DNA of 64,000 bases, taken from NCBI GenBank assembly GCA_027563935.2, contig CM050454.1:22317501-22381500 (forward strand). Direction: 5' to 3'. This DNA comes from Costus lasius. Lineage: Eukaryota > Streptophyta > Magnoliopsida > Zingiberales > Costaceae. This document shows, piece after piece, positions 23,156 through 34,451 of the stretch; positions within the stretch are counted from its first letter, which is position 1, and each line of letters begins with the position of its first letter. Both the position numbers and the translations under genes were made by a program. The notes under the pieces are model-generated. The model saw only the letters and a list, made by a program, of their open reading frames with translations, did no database searches and had not been told where the DNA came from.

Positions 23156-25343
23156 ATGGCACCGAAGAGATCTGTGTGGTCTAGGCCCTATGGGGCAGTG
23201 ATGAAGAGCAGATATCCTGGGCCAGAACCACGTTACATGTATAGGATGGTGTCCGGAGTGTTACCAGACACTTTTGAGAGGATAGTTTATCCTGACTCAG
23301 AGCCTGAGACCCATGCACAGGCATTAGAGACTCCGAGTGCATCCTCAGTACCCAGCACATCACATATGGCAGAGCCACAGTCTATTAGTTCTCCAGAGTT
23401 GGAGATTACTTTAGAGAGACCGGCCGACAGGCCAGAGAGCCACAATCAGAGGATCGCCAGATGGTACGCTAGGAAGCGTACTGGTCGAGGCACTAGTATT
23501 TGGGGGAGGAGGACCACTCACCCTCTATCACCTGTCATGGAGACTGCAGAGACTTCACTAGCACCCCCAGCTTATGTTCCCACTATACCAGAGATTGAGA
23601 GAGTGGAGGAGGCACAGACAGATGCTGTACCGATGGATGTGGAGGGTCCTGCCATATCAGCGCCTTCCATAGATTTACCAGAGTCTGTGGCACCTACTGA
23701 CTCTCAGGGTATGGAGGTAGACACTCCACATGATATAGCGCGCACACCCGAGATAGTATCACCCTCCTCAGCCCAGAGAGATTTGCCTATCCCTGAGGCT
23801 AGTACACCAGTATTGTCAGATCTAGAGGAGGGATCACCTGAGATATTCGTAGACTTGCCAGAGATATCAGTGGAAATACCCGAGCTTCATTCTTCTTCGC
23901 CGTCAGTTGCACAGGAGTCTTCTGCTACTCCAGAGATAGTTCCACCATCAGTTTCTGAGATCCCACATATGACTGAGCCAGCATAACCAGCACCCATTCC
24001 AGTAGCACCAGTACCCTCACTCGAGATTCATCTACCTTCACCAGAGCTCTCATCACCTGAGCCATCACCTCCTGTACCAGAGGCCATTATCCCGGAGAGG
24101 AGACGGGCGCGATCACCACCTCCATTGCTTACTCCCTACCTGCGTCAGATTTGTCATAGGAGTAGGGAGATCGAGAGGAGATATCATGCTCTATCCACTA
24201 GAGGGGTGATCAGCACACAATATTGGGACGACCAGACACTGTAGTCCCTAGGATTGTTCAACGACATCCAGTGGATGTTCGCGAACATAGGGTGGTAGGA
24301 TTTTTACCAGCAGAGGCACCCTACATACACCCAGCTCACTTTGGAGTTTTTCATCTCCGTCTAGATTTCATTAAGGAACCACGATGACGGAGATCCTGGG
24401 AGGATGTCATTCCGGTTGAGGAACCGGGAGCATATGCTTACATTGGACCAGCTGAGTCACATATTTGGAATCCCCTCGGATGTGACCAGACACCATCCTC
24501 GTGTGTTTGCAGAGGGGACCTTTTGGAGAGAGATCACTGGCGAGCAGGGATTTGACCCTAGGACCGCCAGAGCATCGCGTCTGACTAGCCCGATTTTTAG
24601 ATATATACATAGGGTGCTTGCACATACCATTTTTGGGCGAGCAGAGAGCGATGGTATGGTCAGATCTACGGAGTTATTCTTTCTATGGGCCATGCTTAGA
24701 GGATTCAGAGTCAGCTCTTCATTCTATCTGATGAAGCAGATCCAGAAAGCCGCCAGAGCTCGGAGAGGAGTCGTCGTGATGGGAGGATTAGTTACTTCGA
24801 TAACCCTTGCCCTCGGTGTCGATCCTTCGGGGTTGAACGAGGCAAAGGGTAATCCCAGACTGGATATAGATGCATGTGTTGCCATTAGGATGATTACGAG
24901 GCTTGGGAGCTCGTACCATCTTATGTTCAGACACACAGAAATTACCATGAGGCTGCCGAACATGAACCGTACCACGGTTCGTGTTCAGCAGAATTGGATT
25001 GTAGATCCCACGCTTGGGGGAGGTCCTAGAGAGGCAGCTTCACCACCATCACAGCCTAGATCTTCAGAGCATGTACCTCCAGTCGTGCCATCAACTGCTG
25101 ATCAGCCTTCTACATCTGCCAGACCGTCCACACCAACACGATCAGATCCATCGGTGGAGCAGATGTGAGCTGAGCAGAGGAGGATGCGCGATGACATATC
25201 GTGCCTGGAGCAGGGACAGTTGAGAGCTCTCGACTCACTACGCGCGATAGAGGAGTTGTTACGGCGTCGTCTCCCATCATCATCATCGACGAGACATACC
25301 AGGGATGAGGAGGAGGACTTTGAGCATACGGAGACGGATTGAT
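23156..25343 (+). pseudogene. Athila-2 accessory ORF with long acidic Pro/Ser-rich N-terminus
   Basis: The ATG at 23156 gives MAPKRS. One frame runs to TGA at about 25341, interrupted by TAA 23984, TAG near 24242, 24292 and 24365, and TGA 25166. Residues 1 to about 400 are low complexity, with repeated PE(I/L) and SSP(S/E) steps, likely disordered. The core then matches the Athila-1 ORF: MSFRLRNREHMLTLDQLSHI, TARASRLTSPIFRYIHR, LAHTIFGRAESDGMV, TELFFLWAMLRG, VVVMGGLVTSITLALG. The tail is coiled-coil-like and acidic. The N-terminal extension is absent from Athila-1, which carries Pro-rich sequence after the core instead. Function unknown; no membrane segment seen. Confidence 0.75.
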
Positions 25344-27089
25344 AGACTTTGTGAGTATCAAGTTTCAATTCTTTATGCATATTTTTGGTATCGCATGAGT
25401 AGTCTCACAGTTGTCTAATTTATGCGCAGGCTTAGTAGATTTGATGCCGATGCAAACTCACACTATCTTTTCAATTTTTATTTGTGTGTGTGCGTTGTAT
25501 CGGGATATTACGCAATTCATTTTGGTTATTTGTAGATGTTGCTCGATACTTAGCTCGATATTGTATACACTAGATGGTATTGAGTCCTAGGATGCTGAAC
25601 ATGACTTAGAGATGATATTTTTTGGATATGTTTGGTATTTATCATGTATATGTGATGCCATGTGATAGTTTTGGATGTCTGATTGATGATTTTCTGCATG
25701 ATTGGAATGATTCTAATGCATCTTTGATACTTGGTTTGAAATAGTAACTGAAGGTGGTAAATAGTGTTGTGGTCTGTAAAACTAGACGGTATTTGATATC
25801 TGTAAGTTGATTGCCATGTAAAAATTGAGTATCTTCGTGGTCATAAATTTTTTGGAGATATATATATATATATATATTTTTTTTTTTCTTTCTCGGGCTG
25901 TAATTTTCATCTTTTGATATAACTGTACAGGGTTTCGCCAACAAATACAAAGGGAACTCTTGCAAAATTTTTTCTGAAATTCTTTATTGATTTGATATTT
26001 CCACACATGCAACAAATTAAGTCTAGGGTGCTTATTTCCATATTTTACTCGGTCTTTAAAGCTTTATAAATATGTATTCTAAATGTTTATGATTATTAAG
26101 GATAATCAAATTTGTTTTATCCTTAATTTTAAAGTTAGGAAACATTTTGAGTAATTGATTTGATGACATAGGAAATTTTTGAAATTTCATGTAGACTTAA
26201 ATTGTTGAGTAAATTCAATTCTGGTATTGATAAAATGCATTTGTGAATTGTTATATGTTCATATGACACATGCATAGTATCTTAATACTTGAAATTTAAT
26301 TTATCTATTTTTGCTTAATGAAAATTTTTATGAATAGAAATTTGGTGATTTATCTTTTTAAATTGAGATTTGCTCCAACTCCTCTAATTGAGAAATCTAA
26401 AGTCATGAGTTATATTATGCCACGAGTTGGTATACTTTAAATTTGTTGTGATCAAGTATCAACAACGATTTAAGTACCATGCCACTGACCGGCTTTCTCC
26501 AGAAAAAAAAAGGGAAAAGACTCCTCTACTTGGCACTGTTAAATTTGACAGTGGTACCTAAGACATGAGTTGAAATCTAATAATAATAAAAAAAAAAGAA
26601 AAAGAGAAAGTTGTTGGTTATGTGGGCAACTCCGCTGACTTTATGATTGAGACTATGAGTTAAATTATACTGTTTTGCAGTATACTTTAAACAATGTTAT
26701 GATGCTAACAGGAAAGGGCATATAACCGTTTAAAGACTAAATTGCTTTAAAAATCTCTTATTTTTAACATCACCAAGATTCTTGAAATAAATTTTTATCT
26801 ATTGAGTAAAATAGATTTATTAAGTTGAAAGTATGTAATATTTAGCGTGTGAAGAATGAACATTATGACATGAATTGTGAATTTTATCTTTCTTGGATTG
26901 TAACCTCTTGGGAAATTATCGCTATTATGATTTTTCTTGAATTACTTGAGTTTGAAAGATTGATTACTTAATTTATGGACTAAGGATATTATTAGCGGCA
27001 AAAACAAATTAGTGTTCCTTATCTTTACATTCATCATACATATTCTAGAACTGCTTGAGGAGAAGAAAAATTCTAAGTCTAGGGTATTT
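25344..27089 (+). other. Athila-2 3' non-coding region
   Basis: AT-rich, no gene. It holds a TA microsatellite with a T run (about 25857-25887), a copy of the 3' hairpin motif (26518-26583), and a weak polypurine remnant (AAGTCTAGGGTATTT) just before the 3' LTR. Confidence 0.75.
26518..26583 (+). repeat. 3' hairpin motif, Athila-2 copy
   Basis: One copy of the ACTCCTCTACTTGGCACT motif. CACTGT and ACAGTG pair perfectly around a loop of about eight bases. It is homologous to the duplicated motif at 14727-14884. Confidence 0.75.
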
Positions 27090-28555
27090 TGATGCGTTGC
27101 ATTTATATAGTGTTTTTGCCTATGTTTTACATCATATTTTGGACTTATTTGCAGGATTTTGTGTTACTTTTAGTGTTTTTATCTTACTTTGTACAGAATC
27201 TTCACTTTTTTTTGGTTTATTTGAATATGTAGGTAAAAAGGCATAAAAATGAAGGATTTCGAGAGTTTTAAGGTTGAAGCACGATTCCCGAGGAGATCAC
27301 GAACCCACACATCAAATTCGGAGCAAAACGGTGAAAAATGAGACATTTACGGCCTTGGCCGTAATTGTGGATTCGGCCGTAAACACGACGACGAGCGGGA
27401 GGCGAAAATTGGTTAAGTATAAAAGTCCACCAAAACTTTCATGGGTGAAGCTGTAATTCCATTACGGGCTATAAAAGTTTCTGTGACCAAAAGCATTATA
27501 CGCCGAAAGAATTACGGCCGAAGCCGTAAACACATCACGGGCCGTAAAAGTTTTCGCCTGACGAGTTTTTCGCTCGATTCTCACTCGTTTTGAACCGGAT
27601 TTGAGCCAAACTTTGCAGAACCGTTCCTTGATGGGTTCTAAACCGGTCTAGCTATAAAAGATGGGATTTTGATCGGTGTGAGGGGGGCTTGAATGGACGA
27701 AGATGAACAGCGGCGGCGACAAGGGTGAAAACCTAGTTTCAAACATTTTTCCGGCGAGATTTCCCCTGAAGGCGACGATAGATCAGCCAATCCTCATCCT
27801 CGGATCAAGGAGAAGGCAACTGTAGTCTTTTTAGTGATTTCTTGCAATCTTTTATGCGTTTACTAGTTCATCACAACACCATGTATTTCCATACTAACAT
27901 GAGCGAGTAAAAACCTTTGTGGGGATAATTGGGCATAACCATTTGACTTTTATGAGTTAATCCATGCTTTTACTATTTTCATTAGAATTTATCTGCATGA
28001 TTTAGTTGAAATTTTATCTATCTCGTAATTTACCCTGGCCAAGTATTTTTACGTCTTAGACGTTGCGAGAAAGACCGAGAGGTGAATCACAACGTCCGAT
28101 CTATTTCAACTAGACTTACGAATCCAATCACGGGAGTAGTTTGGATTTGTTTGAAGGGTTAAACAAACGCTTCATAGAGCTTAAGGGGTTCAATTGGGTT
28201 AACTATCATGGGAGTAGTTAGTTCATCTAGTTGAATACCGTACTACGCTTCGGGAGGGGGTAGTATGCACCTTAGGAAGAGTTCCTTTCATGTTAGATAA
28301 TTTCTGTGAATTAGTTATTCTTTTAACAACTCATAATTGTCAATGTGGCGAACCCATGAATTCCCGACTCGTTAGAAACTGAACCCTTTAAAAAGCTGTT
28401 TTCGAGTTTGCATGTCCGTAAAAGTTTAGAAGAACCATTGATTTTGTCCGCCTGAATTCAAACAAGTCGAGAAGTCAGTACTTAGCTTCGTAGTCCTCGT
28501 GGGATCGATAACTTTTATTACTTCGATAAATCCGTGCACTTGCGGATACTTATCA
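27090..28555 (+). repeat. Athila-2 3' LTR
   Basis: Starts TGATGCGTTGCATTT and ends GCGGATACTTATCA. It is colinear with the 5' LTR with scattered substitutions and small indels. The palindrome cluster is at about 27347-27549 and TATAAAAG at 27653-27660. GCACT follows at 28556. Confidence 0.95.
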
Positions 28556-28560
28556 GCACT

Positions 28561-28830
28561 AGAGTTTGTCATCACAGCTGTTCATCGAAGCTCACTGGAA
28601 GAGATGGAGAGTGGCGAGGGCAAGGGATGTGGAAGCGAGAGGGAGATGACGATGAAGAAGCTGAGCGGGTGAGGGAGAGAAGATAAAGGAAAGAGGGAGA
28701 GAGGCACGTAAGGGAGAGCATTAGGGGAGATAGAGGAGAGAGGGAGTCATGGGTGAGGGTGAGAGAGGAGAGAGAGTGGGGCTCATACGAGATAGGGTAG
28801 TCTTATCCCATCAATTGTTTCAACCATTTT
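28561..28830. repeat. Purine-rich tract
   Basis: No gene. From about 28668 to 28784 the plus strand is almost wholly A and G (GAGGGAGAGA-type runs). It was continuous with 18318-18396 before Athila-2 inserted. Confidence 0.7.
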
Positions 28831-29829
28831 TTTAAGTGTCATAGATGTAACAACATGGGATTATTTATCAAGTGTAGTCCCTTACTCTCCTCAATCTAAT
28901 GGAGTAATTGAAAAGAGAAAAAACAAAACCTTACTAGATATGGTAAACACTACGTTACTTAGTTATAGAGCTCCCTAGAACTTGTGGAGGGAGGTTATCC
29001 TTACTACTTGTTTTATATAAAATAGAATTCCATCTAAAAATAAAGCATAAACACCATTTGAAACATAGAAAGGGCATAAACCAAATGTAAGATTCTTTAG
29101 AATGTGGGAGTGTTTAGCGAAAGTAACATACCTAAACTCAAAAGAAAAAAAATGTCTTAAAATTGTAGGTGTTGTTTTCATATGTTATTCTCTTGATTAT
29201 AGCAATTATAGGTGTTTGGTGATAAAATCTAAAATTTTTGAAATTTCTAATAACTCCTTAATTGAGTTTGGAGATATTATATTCTTTGAGAATGCATTCC
29301 CTTTCAAACTTAGAATTCCACTTATAATGTAAATATTAATCCAACTTTTGATCATGAAACTATAAATGTTTAGTCTAAGCTTTCTTCATGTTGAAAACAA
29401 AATAAGAACCTAGAAGAAGTAAAAGAACTAGAGTTTTAAGAGATTTTAGTGATAACTATCATTTATCTAACTGAAAGACACTAAAAACTTAACCAGAAGC
29501 TCTCAATGATGCTTCTTTTGGAGAGAAGCAATTGACAATGAATTTCAATCAATATTTATAAATAATACATGGATATTAATTGATTTAATTTTTGGAAATA
29601 AACCTTTAGGATGCAAATAGATCTTTAAGAAGAAACTTAGAATGGATGGTTGTCTAAGGTTATTGGTAAAAAGGCTAGTATTGATTACTTTAACACCTAC
29701 GTACTAGCTGCTAGAATTACATCTATAAGAATCCTTCTCTACTAAGCTTCTATATACAATCTAAAAATCTATCAAATGGATGTTAAAACTGCATTTCTCT
29801 ATAGGGATCTAAAGGAGAAAATCTATATG
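28831..29829 (+). pseudogene. Copia D, left part: integrase end to RT start
   Basis: Decayed copia polyprotein of a different family from A/B/C. Readable pieces: VVPYSPQSNGVIEKRKNKTL (integrase catalytic Glu region), NRIPSKNKA, KGHKPNVRFFRMWECLAKV, then RT reading WIL..NKPLGCK and KTAFLY-like sequence near 29790. Many stops. The Tekay-type element interrupts it at 29829, and the text resumes at 40934. Confidence 0.85.
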
Positions 29830-32800
29830 TGTAAGATCCAAGGATCTTAAGTTCTGGTAAGCATTATTTTCTATGATAAATTATGATAAATTATTGATGT
29901 AAATAAAATTATTGACTGAGTTATTATTCCTGAGTATTGATTGTTAATTTATGATAAATTAACTAGAGATTTTGTTGTTAATTAACTGATTTATTGATTG
30001 TTAATTTGTAATTAATGGATTTGAGTTTATTTGGTTGTTAATTTATTGTAAATTAATTAGAGATTTTTGATTTGATTATTGGCTGTTAATTTATGATAAA
30101 TTATTATTGGTTGTCCATGATAAATTAATTAGGATTTATGGGTTGTAAATTGTAAGTTAATTAATTAGACCTTATTGGTTAATTAAATTCTTATTGGATA
30201 TTAATTAAGTCCTTATTGGATTTCGGTTAAGTGAATGGTTAATGGTTAAGTTAATTAAATTAATTGGTTAACTATGGGTTATTGGGTTTGAAAAATTCGA
30301 AATTATGAGTTAAATGGGTTAAACCCTATTGGAATTAATTGGTTAATGGGTTTAAAATTTAAAAACCCAAAGTTTAAGTGGTAATATCGACTAGGGTGAG
30401 ATTGTGGGCGTTTTTTTTTGGCTTGAGGAAATCTTGGGGCGGCTAGGGCAAAGAAGAAGGCGATTCTTGGAGTTGTTGAGGTGATTTTCTTCATCTTTTT
30501 CCCCTTGGCGATTTTTCCTTGAAGTGAAGAAATTTCCTTGGTGTTTGGTGGTGACATCAAAGGCTTTGAACGATTTCTTTTGTGGAAAATTTTCGGTTTA
30601 AGAGGTGAGTGGATTTTCTCTTCCACTTAATCCATGTATGCTTGAGATTATTGCTTAGAAACATGGCATGAACCCTTAATTTCAATTTTTGTACATGTTT
30701 CTATGTTTTCCCTAAAATTTCGAAAACCCTAGATTGTATGAGAATTAGGGCTTTTCATTTTTAAGGCTTCTAATCATCAATTAGACCTTGTTTAAGCATG
30801 TATGTAGCTTTAGTTTTTCAATTGCATGAAGTTTAGGGCTTGAATGAGAATTTCGACCCTTCTTCATGAAGTTACGCCCAAATGCATGGGTAAAATTTGG
30901 GGAAAACTTGATATTCATGAAATTAGGTATATGAGGACTCTACTGTAATTTTTTGAGAATTTTTAGAAATAAAAGTTTCTGTTGACTGACATTGACCTAG
31001 GGGTAATTCGGTAAATTTTCTAGTTAAAATTGGGGAAAACTTGAAATTTCGAATCTAGGGATCATGAGGGATGTAATGAATATTTTTACGAAATTTTTGG
31101 ATAACTTTTCCTGCATGACTTAAACTTTGAACTAGGGGTATTTCTGTCTTTTGTTATCAGAACTAGTAGAAAACTATGAAGTTGTGATATTCTACATTTA
31201 TGTTAATTGTGAACGAAATTTGGTGAATTTTCTGTATTATTATGTATTTTTAATTGAGTGGTGTATGTAGAAAGTAATGACATGAAATATTGATAGAGAA
31301 CATTGGTTGATAACTTAGCAAAATTACACTGAACTGACCAGCCTGAAATTTAAGGACTACACTATGTTATGTGATTTTTTAAATATTGTGATTTGTGATT
31401 TTTGGCATGTTAAGTGATCTTTGAATATGTGAATATTATGTGGTTATGTGAAATTCGAAAATTATGTGGTTATGAGGTTCGAATATTATGTGTTGTGATT
31501 ATGTGATGGTTAGGACTAAGGCTAGGTGTAACTATGAACTCAAGGGGATAGCCCTGTTGTGTGATATGTTAAGGGTTTGAATTTCAGCCCTGTATTGTGA
31601 TATGTGTGGGGGTTGATGTTCAGCCTGCCTATTATGATTATTGTGATGGGGGTTGAAGTTCAGCCTGCCCGATGTGATTTTTGTGATGGCTATCCTAGAG
31701 TCAAGTTGACACTTAGGAGTCCACCTTTGTGAAATATGTCCACCTATGTGAAATTATGAAATAAGATATGTGTGTTGTCCAGTAGTAACCTTTTGGGAGA
31801 ACGGGTTTTGACCCAAAGTGCCATGTCTTGGTCAGACAGGGGCCACCTCTTGATGTCATTACTCTTTTATGTGTTGGGAATGATATAAGACCCAAAGTGC
31901 CATGTCTTGGTCAGACAGGGGCCACCTCTTGATGTCATCATTCTCGTTTTATGTTATGGCGGGATAGACCAGCGTGCCACGTCGTGACCTGACGGGGGCC
32001 ACCTCCTGATTCTATTCTCGTTTTATGTTATGGCGTGATAGACCAGCGTGCCACGTCGTGACCTGACGGGGGCCACCTCCTGATTCTATTCACTGTCCAT
32101 GTTTATGTGTTGCACGAGATTTTGCAGCTCCCAGTGCTTTGGCCAAGCCGGGTTAGACCATATTGGTCACTTTGTGAATATGCTGGACAACTAGGTTAAA
32201 TATGTGTTGGTATGTTTAGTTGGGTTAGAATATGTGTGTTCGGTTGGTTTAGAGTATAACTCTAGAACCTGAGGTTATTATATGTTGGTGTGTATATTTT
32301 TGGCTGCTTATATGACTTTTGCATCGAATTTGTTATTATGTGTTGACATGATATCCTGTTAAAGATTTTTAAAATGATCTGCATATGTTTTTGAGAGTAT
32401 GTTATGGATGGTCAATTAGACTATCCACTCACTGGGCTGTGTAGCTCACCCCTCACTATTTTCAGGTGTAGAGCAGGGGCGCAGTTAGCATTATATGGGT
32501 GCTGTGAATTATGCTTAATGTGTTTATACTTATGATGCCGGTTGTGGCTAAACCCTGTGAATTATATGCATTATGTGAACCATGTGATATGAATGATGTG
32601 AACTACGTGAACTTGTGATGCCAGATTGTGGCGGTTTTACGAGTCTGATTTTTGTGTCACCGCGGGCTTTGGCCTGGTTTCGGTGTTTGGTATTAGTTTA
32701 TAAAATCGATTTTGTGGATTTGTTTTGAAATTGAAGTTGATGTATATTTTTGCAATCGGTTTTGAGATAACTGTAACGTGCATATGTCTAGTGCACGTAT

Positions 32801-32997
32801 TGCGTGGTGGCAGGTACCTTTATGTGATTTATGAGATTTGTGATTCGAAGATTTTATGTGTTTGGAGTTTTGAAAATTTTCAGATCGTGTTTTTCTTGAA
32901 CTCGGTTTTACCTAGCATTTGATCGATCTTATATGAAACATCCTATTACTTTTGCGATTGTGTTATTTGCTTGGGGTTAAGTATGTGGGATGTTACA
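29830..32997 (+). repeat. Chromovirus 5' LTR
   Basis: 3168 bp from TGTAAGATCCAAGG to GTGGGATGTTACA. It includes AT-rich TTAATTA-type runs at the start, a four-unit tandem repeat at 31811-32090, and a CTCACCCCTCACTATTTTCA block near 32450. Small open frames in it are duplicated exactly in the 3' LTR and match nothing known to me. Confidence 0.97.
31811..32090 (+). repeat. Four-unit tandem repeat in chromovirus 5' LTR
   Basis: Units start at about 31811, 31890, 31967 and 32041 (74-79 bp). All share GTGCCA(T/C)GTC and GGGGCCACCTC. Units 1-2 form one subtype (CTTGGTCAGACAGG) and units 3-4 another (GTGACCTGACGG), which suggests two rounds of duplication. The same array is at 39747-40026. Confidence 0.9.
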
Positions 32998-33000
32998 GAA

Positions 33001-33012
33001 TGGTATCAGAGC
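33001..33012 (+). other. Primer binding site, chromovirus (initiator Met tRNA)
   Basis: TGGTATCAGAGC, a perfect match to the usual initiator tRNA-Met primer site, three bases after the LTR. Confidence 0.97.
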
Positions 33013-33143
33013 AGTTGGCTAGCTAAAACTTAGTTTGGGGAAAACATGTTTGTGTATTGCTAGACACCTAATAGGTTATGTTGTTTTCCTGACTATGATA
33101 TGTGTGTGACTATGATATGTGCGTGTAGGAATCTGAATTTAAG

Positions 33144-34451
33144 ATGGTGCGAACCAGAGGTAATGCTAGTGATGAGGGCGAGCAGACCCCGAACCTCACT
33201 AGAACTATTGAGGCCTTGACTGGCATGGTACAGCAACAAGGTGCCATGATTGAGAGGCAAGCTCAGATGCTGCAGCAGCAGCAGACTCAGCACCAAGAAG
33301 CACAACATCAGCTTTTGCAGCAGCTGACTCGAGAGAGACCCCAGACTACTACTCGGGCAGTGGGGGATGACTCTCAGGAGGGCGCTCACAGGCGTTATGC
33401 CTCGTTAGTGAGTGAATTCCAGAAACTGGGTCCTAGCTCATTTTATGGGGGCTCAGAATCTAGTACTGCTGAGAACTGGCAGTTGGTCTTGGAAAAGATT
33501 TTCCAAGTTATGCGTTGCTCAGACGAGGATAAGCTATGTCTGTCCACCTATATGATGCGTGGCGACGCAGATGAGTGGTGGAAAGGAGTTGTGAGACTAG
33601 CAATAGAAAGGCAGGAGATAGTGGATTGGCCTTACTTCTTGTCTCAATTTAACGAGAAGTACTTCCCTGACAGCTTGGTAGAGGACCGAGAGGTGGCATT
33701 TATTCACCTGGAGCAGGGTGATATGACAGTGGACCAGTATGAGCTACAGTTCACGAAATTGGGAAAGTATGCTCCTCACCTGATAAACACTGAAAAGAGG
33801 AGAGCTACCAAGTTTCTGAGAGGTCTCAGATGGGATATTCGAGAGCAGGTTGGTGCTCAGCACTTGGAGACCTATGTCGAGACAGTTGGGCGAGCACGCA
33901 CTATAGAGAGGTATATATCTGAGAGGAGTTCTCATGCTACGGTGACAGTAGTTCCTGCAGCTGAGGCGGCGGTTCCTCAGTATGGCAGTGGCGGCAAGGG
34001 TAAGAAGTACCCTAGGCATAAAGATTATAAGAAGAGCAGGTATAAGCCTTACTCCTACAAGGCACCGCAGCAGTCCAGGGATGCACCGCAGCAGTTTAGG
34101 GATGCCAGGGATGCAAGAAACGTTATCACTTGTAGTCATTGTGGGCTCAAAGGACATCTAGTGAAAGACTGCCATAGGAAGAATGGTGTATGCTTCAGGT
34201 GTAAGAAACCTGGGCACATGGCCAGGGACTGCAAAGAGCCTGAGATGCAGCCTAGAGGCGCAGATAAGCCTACAGTCCAGACTAGAGTTTATGCTGTGGC
34301 TGAGAAGGATACACGAGCTTTCCGATCCGTTGTGGAAGGTACATTATTTGTATTTGATCAGTTAGCTCGCATTTTATTTGACCCTGGTGCAAATTTGTCT
34401 TTTGTCTCTGTTAAGTTGCTGCATGTTTACCTGTTGTACCTAAGATGCTAG
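33144..34451 (+). CDS. gag: Chromovirus gag and start of protease
   Basis: Open frame of 435 codons from [15 protein letters not shown] Gln-rich coiled region (residues 25-75) precedes the gag core: [43 protein letters not shown]. Two CCHC knuckles follow ([14 protein letters not shown] and [14 protein letters not shown]), which bind RNA. Protease then begins with the catalytic [12 protein letters not shown]. The frame ends out of register shortly after, because one base appears to be missing near 34414. Pol continues in the next frame from 34445. Gag forms the particle and the knuckles select element RNA. Confidence 0.93.
   Translation: MVRTRGNASDEGEQTPNLTRTIEALTGMVQQQGAMIERQAQMLQQQQTQHQEAQHQLLQQLTRERPQTTTRAVGDDSQEGAHRRYASLVSEFQKLGPSSFYGGSESSTAENWQLVLEKIFQVMRCSDEDKLCLSTYMMRGDADEWWKGVVRLAIERQEIVDWPYFLSQFNEKYFPDSLVEDREVAFIHLEQGDMTVDQYELQFTKLGKYAPHLINTEKRRATKFLRGLRWDIREQVGAQHLETYVETVGRARTIERYISERSSHATVTVVPAAEAAVPQYGSGGKGKKYPRHKDYKKSRYKPYSYKAPQQSRDAPQQFRDARDARNVITCSHCGLKGHLVKDCHRKNGVCFRCKKPGHMARDCKEPEMQPRGADKPTVQTRVYAVAEKDTRAFRSVVEGTLFVFDQLARILFDPGANLSFVSVKLLHVYLLYLRC

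Larger units (their letters stand above)
18397..28555 (+). mobile_element. Athila-2: complete-ended, pol-deleted Athila element
   Basis: A 10,159 bp plus-strand element with both LTRs (1467 and 1466 bp), a tRNA-Asp primer site and the perfect target duplication GCACT (18392-18396 and 28556-28560). Internal order: gag-protease, conserved hairpin, palindrome cluster, accessory ORF, 3' non-coding region with hairpin motif, polypurine remnant. RT, RNase H and integrase are entirely absent, so it could have moved only with enzymes supplied by a relative. By eye the LTRs differ by a few percent, so the insertion is of intermediate age. Internal frames hold many stops. Confidence 0.95.

Noticed and set aside
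28668..28784. Polypurine stretch as a retrotransposon priming tract
   Set aside because: Far too long and not next to any LTR start; it is host or old repeat DNA split by Athila-2.
30303..30626. 107-codon reverse-strand frame, repeated at 38239-38562
   Set aside because: It is repeated only because it lies in both LTRs of the chromovirus; no domain and nothing pointing to expression.
34395..34451. Programmed ribosomal frameshift between gag and pol
   Set aside because: The break falls inside protease after its active site and no slippery site plus structure is obvious; a one-base deletion is simpler.
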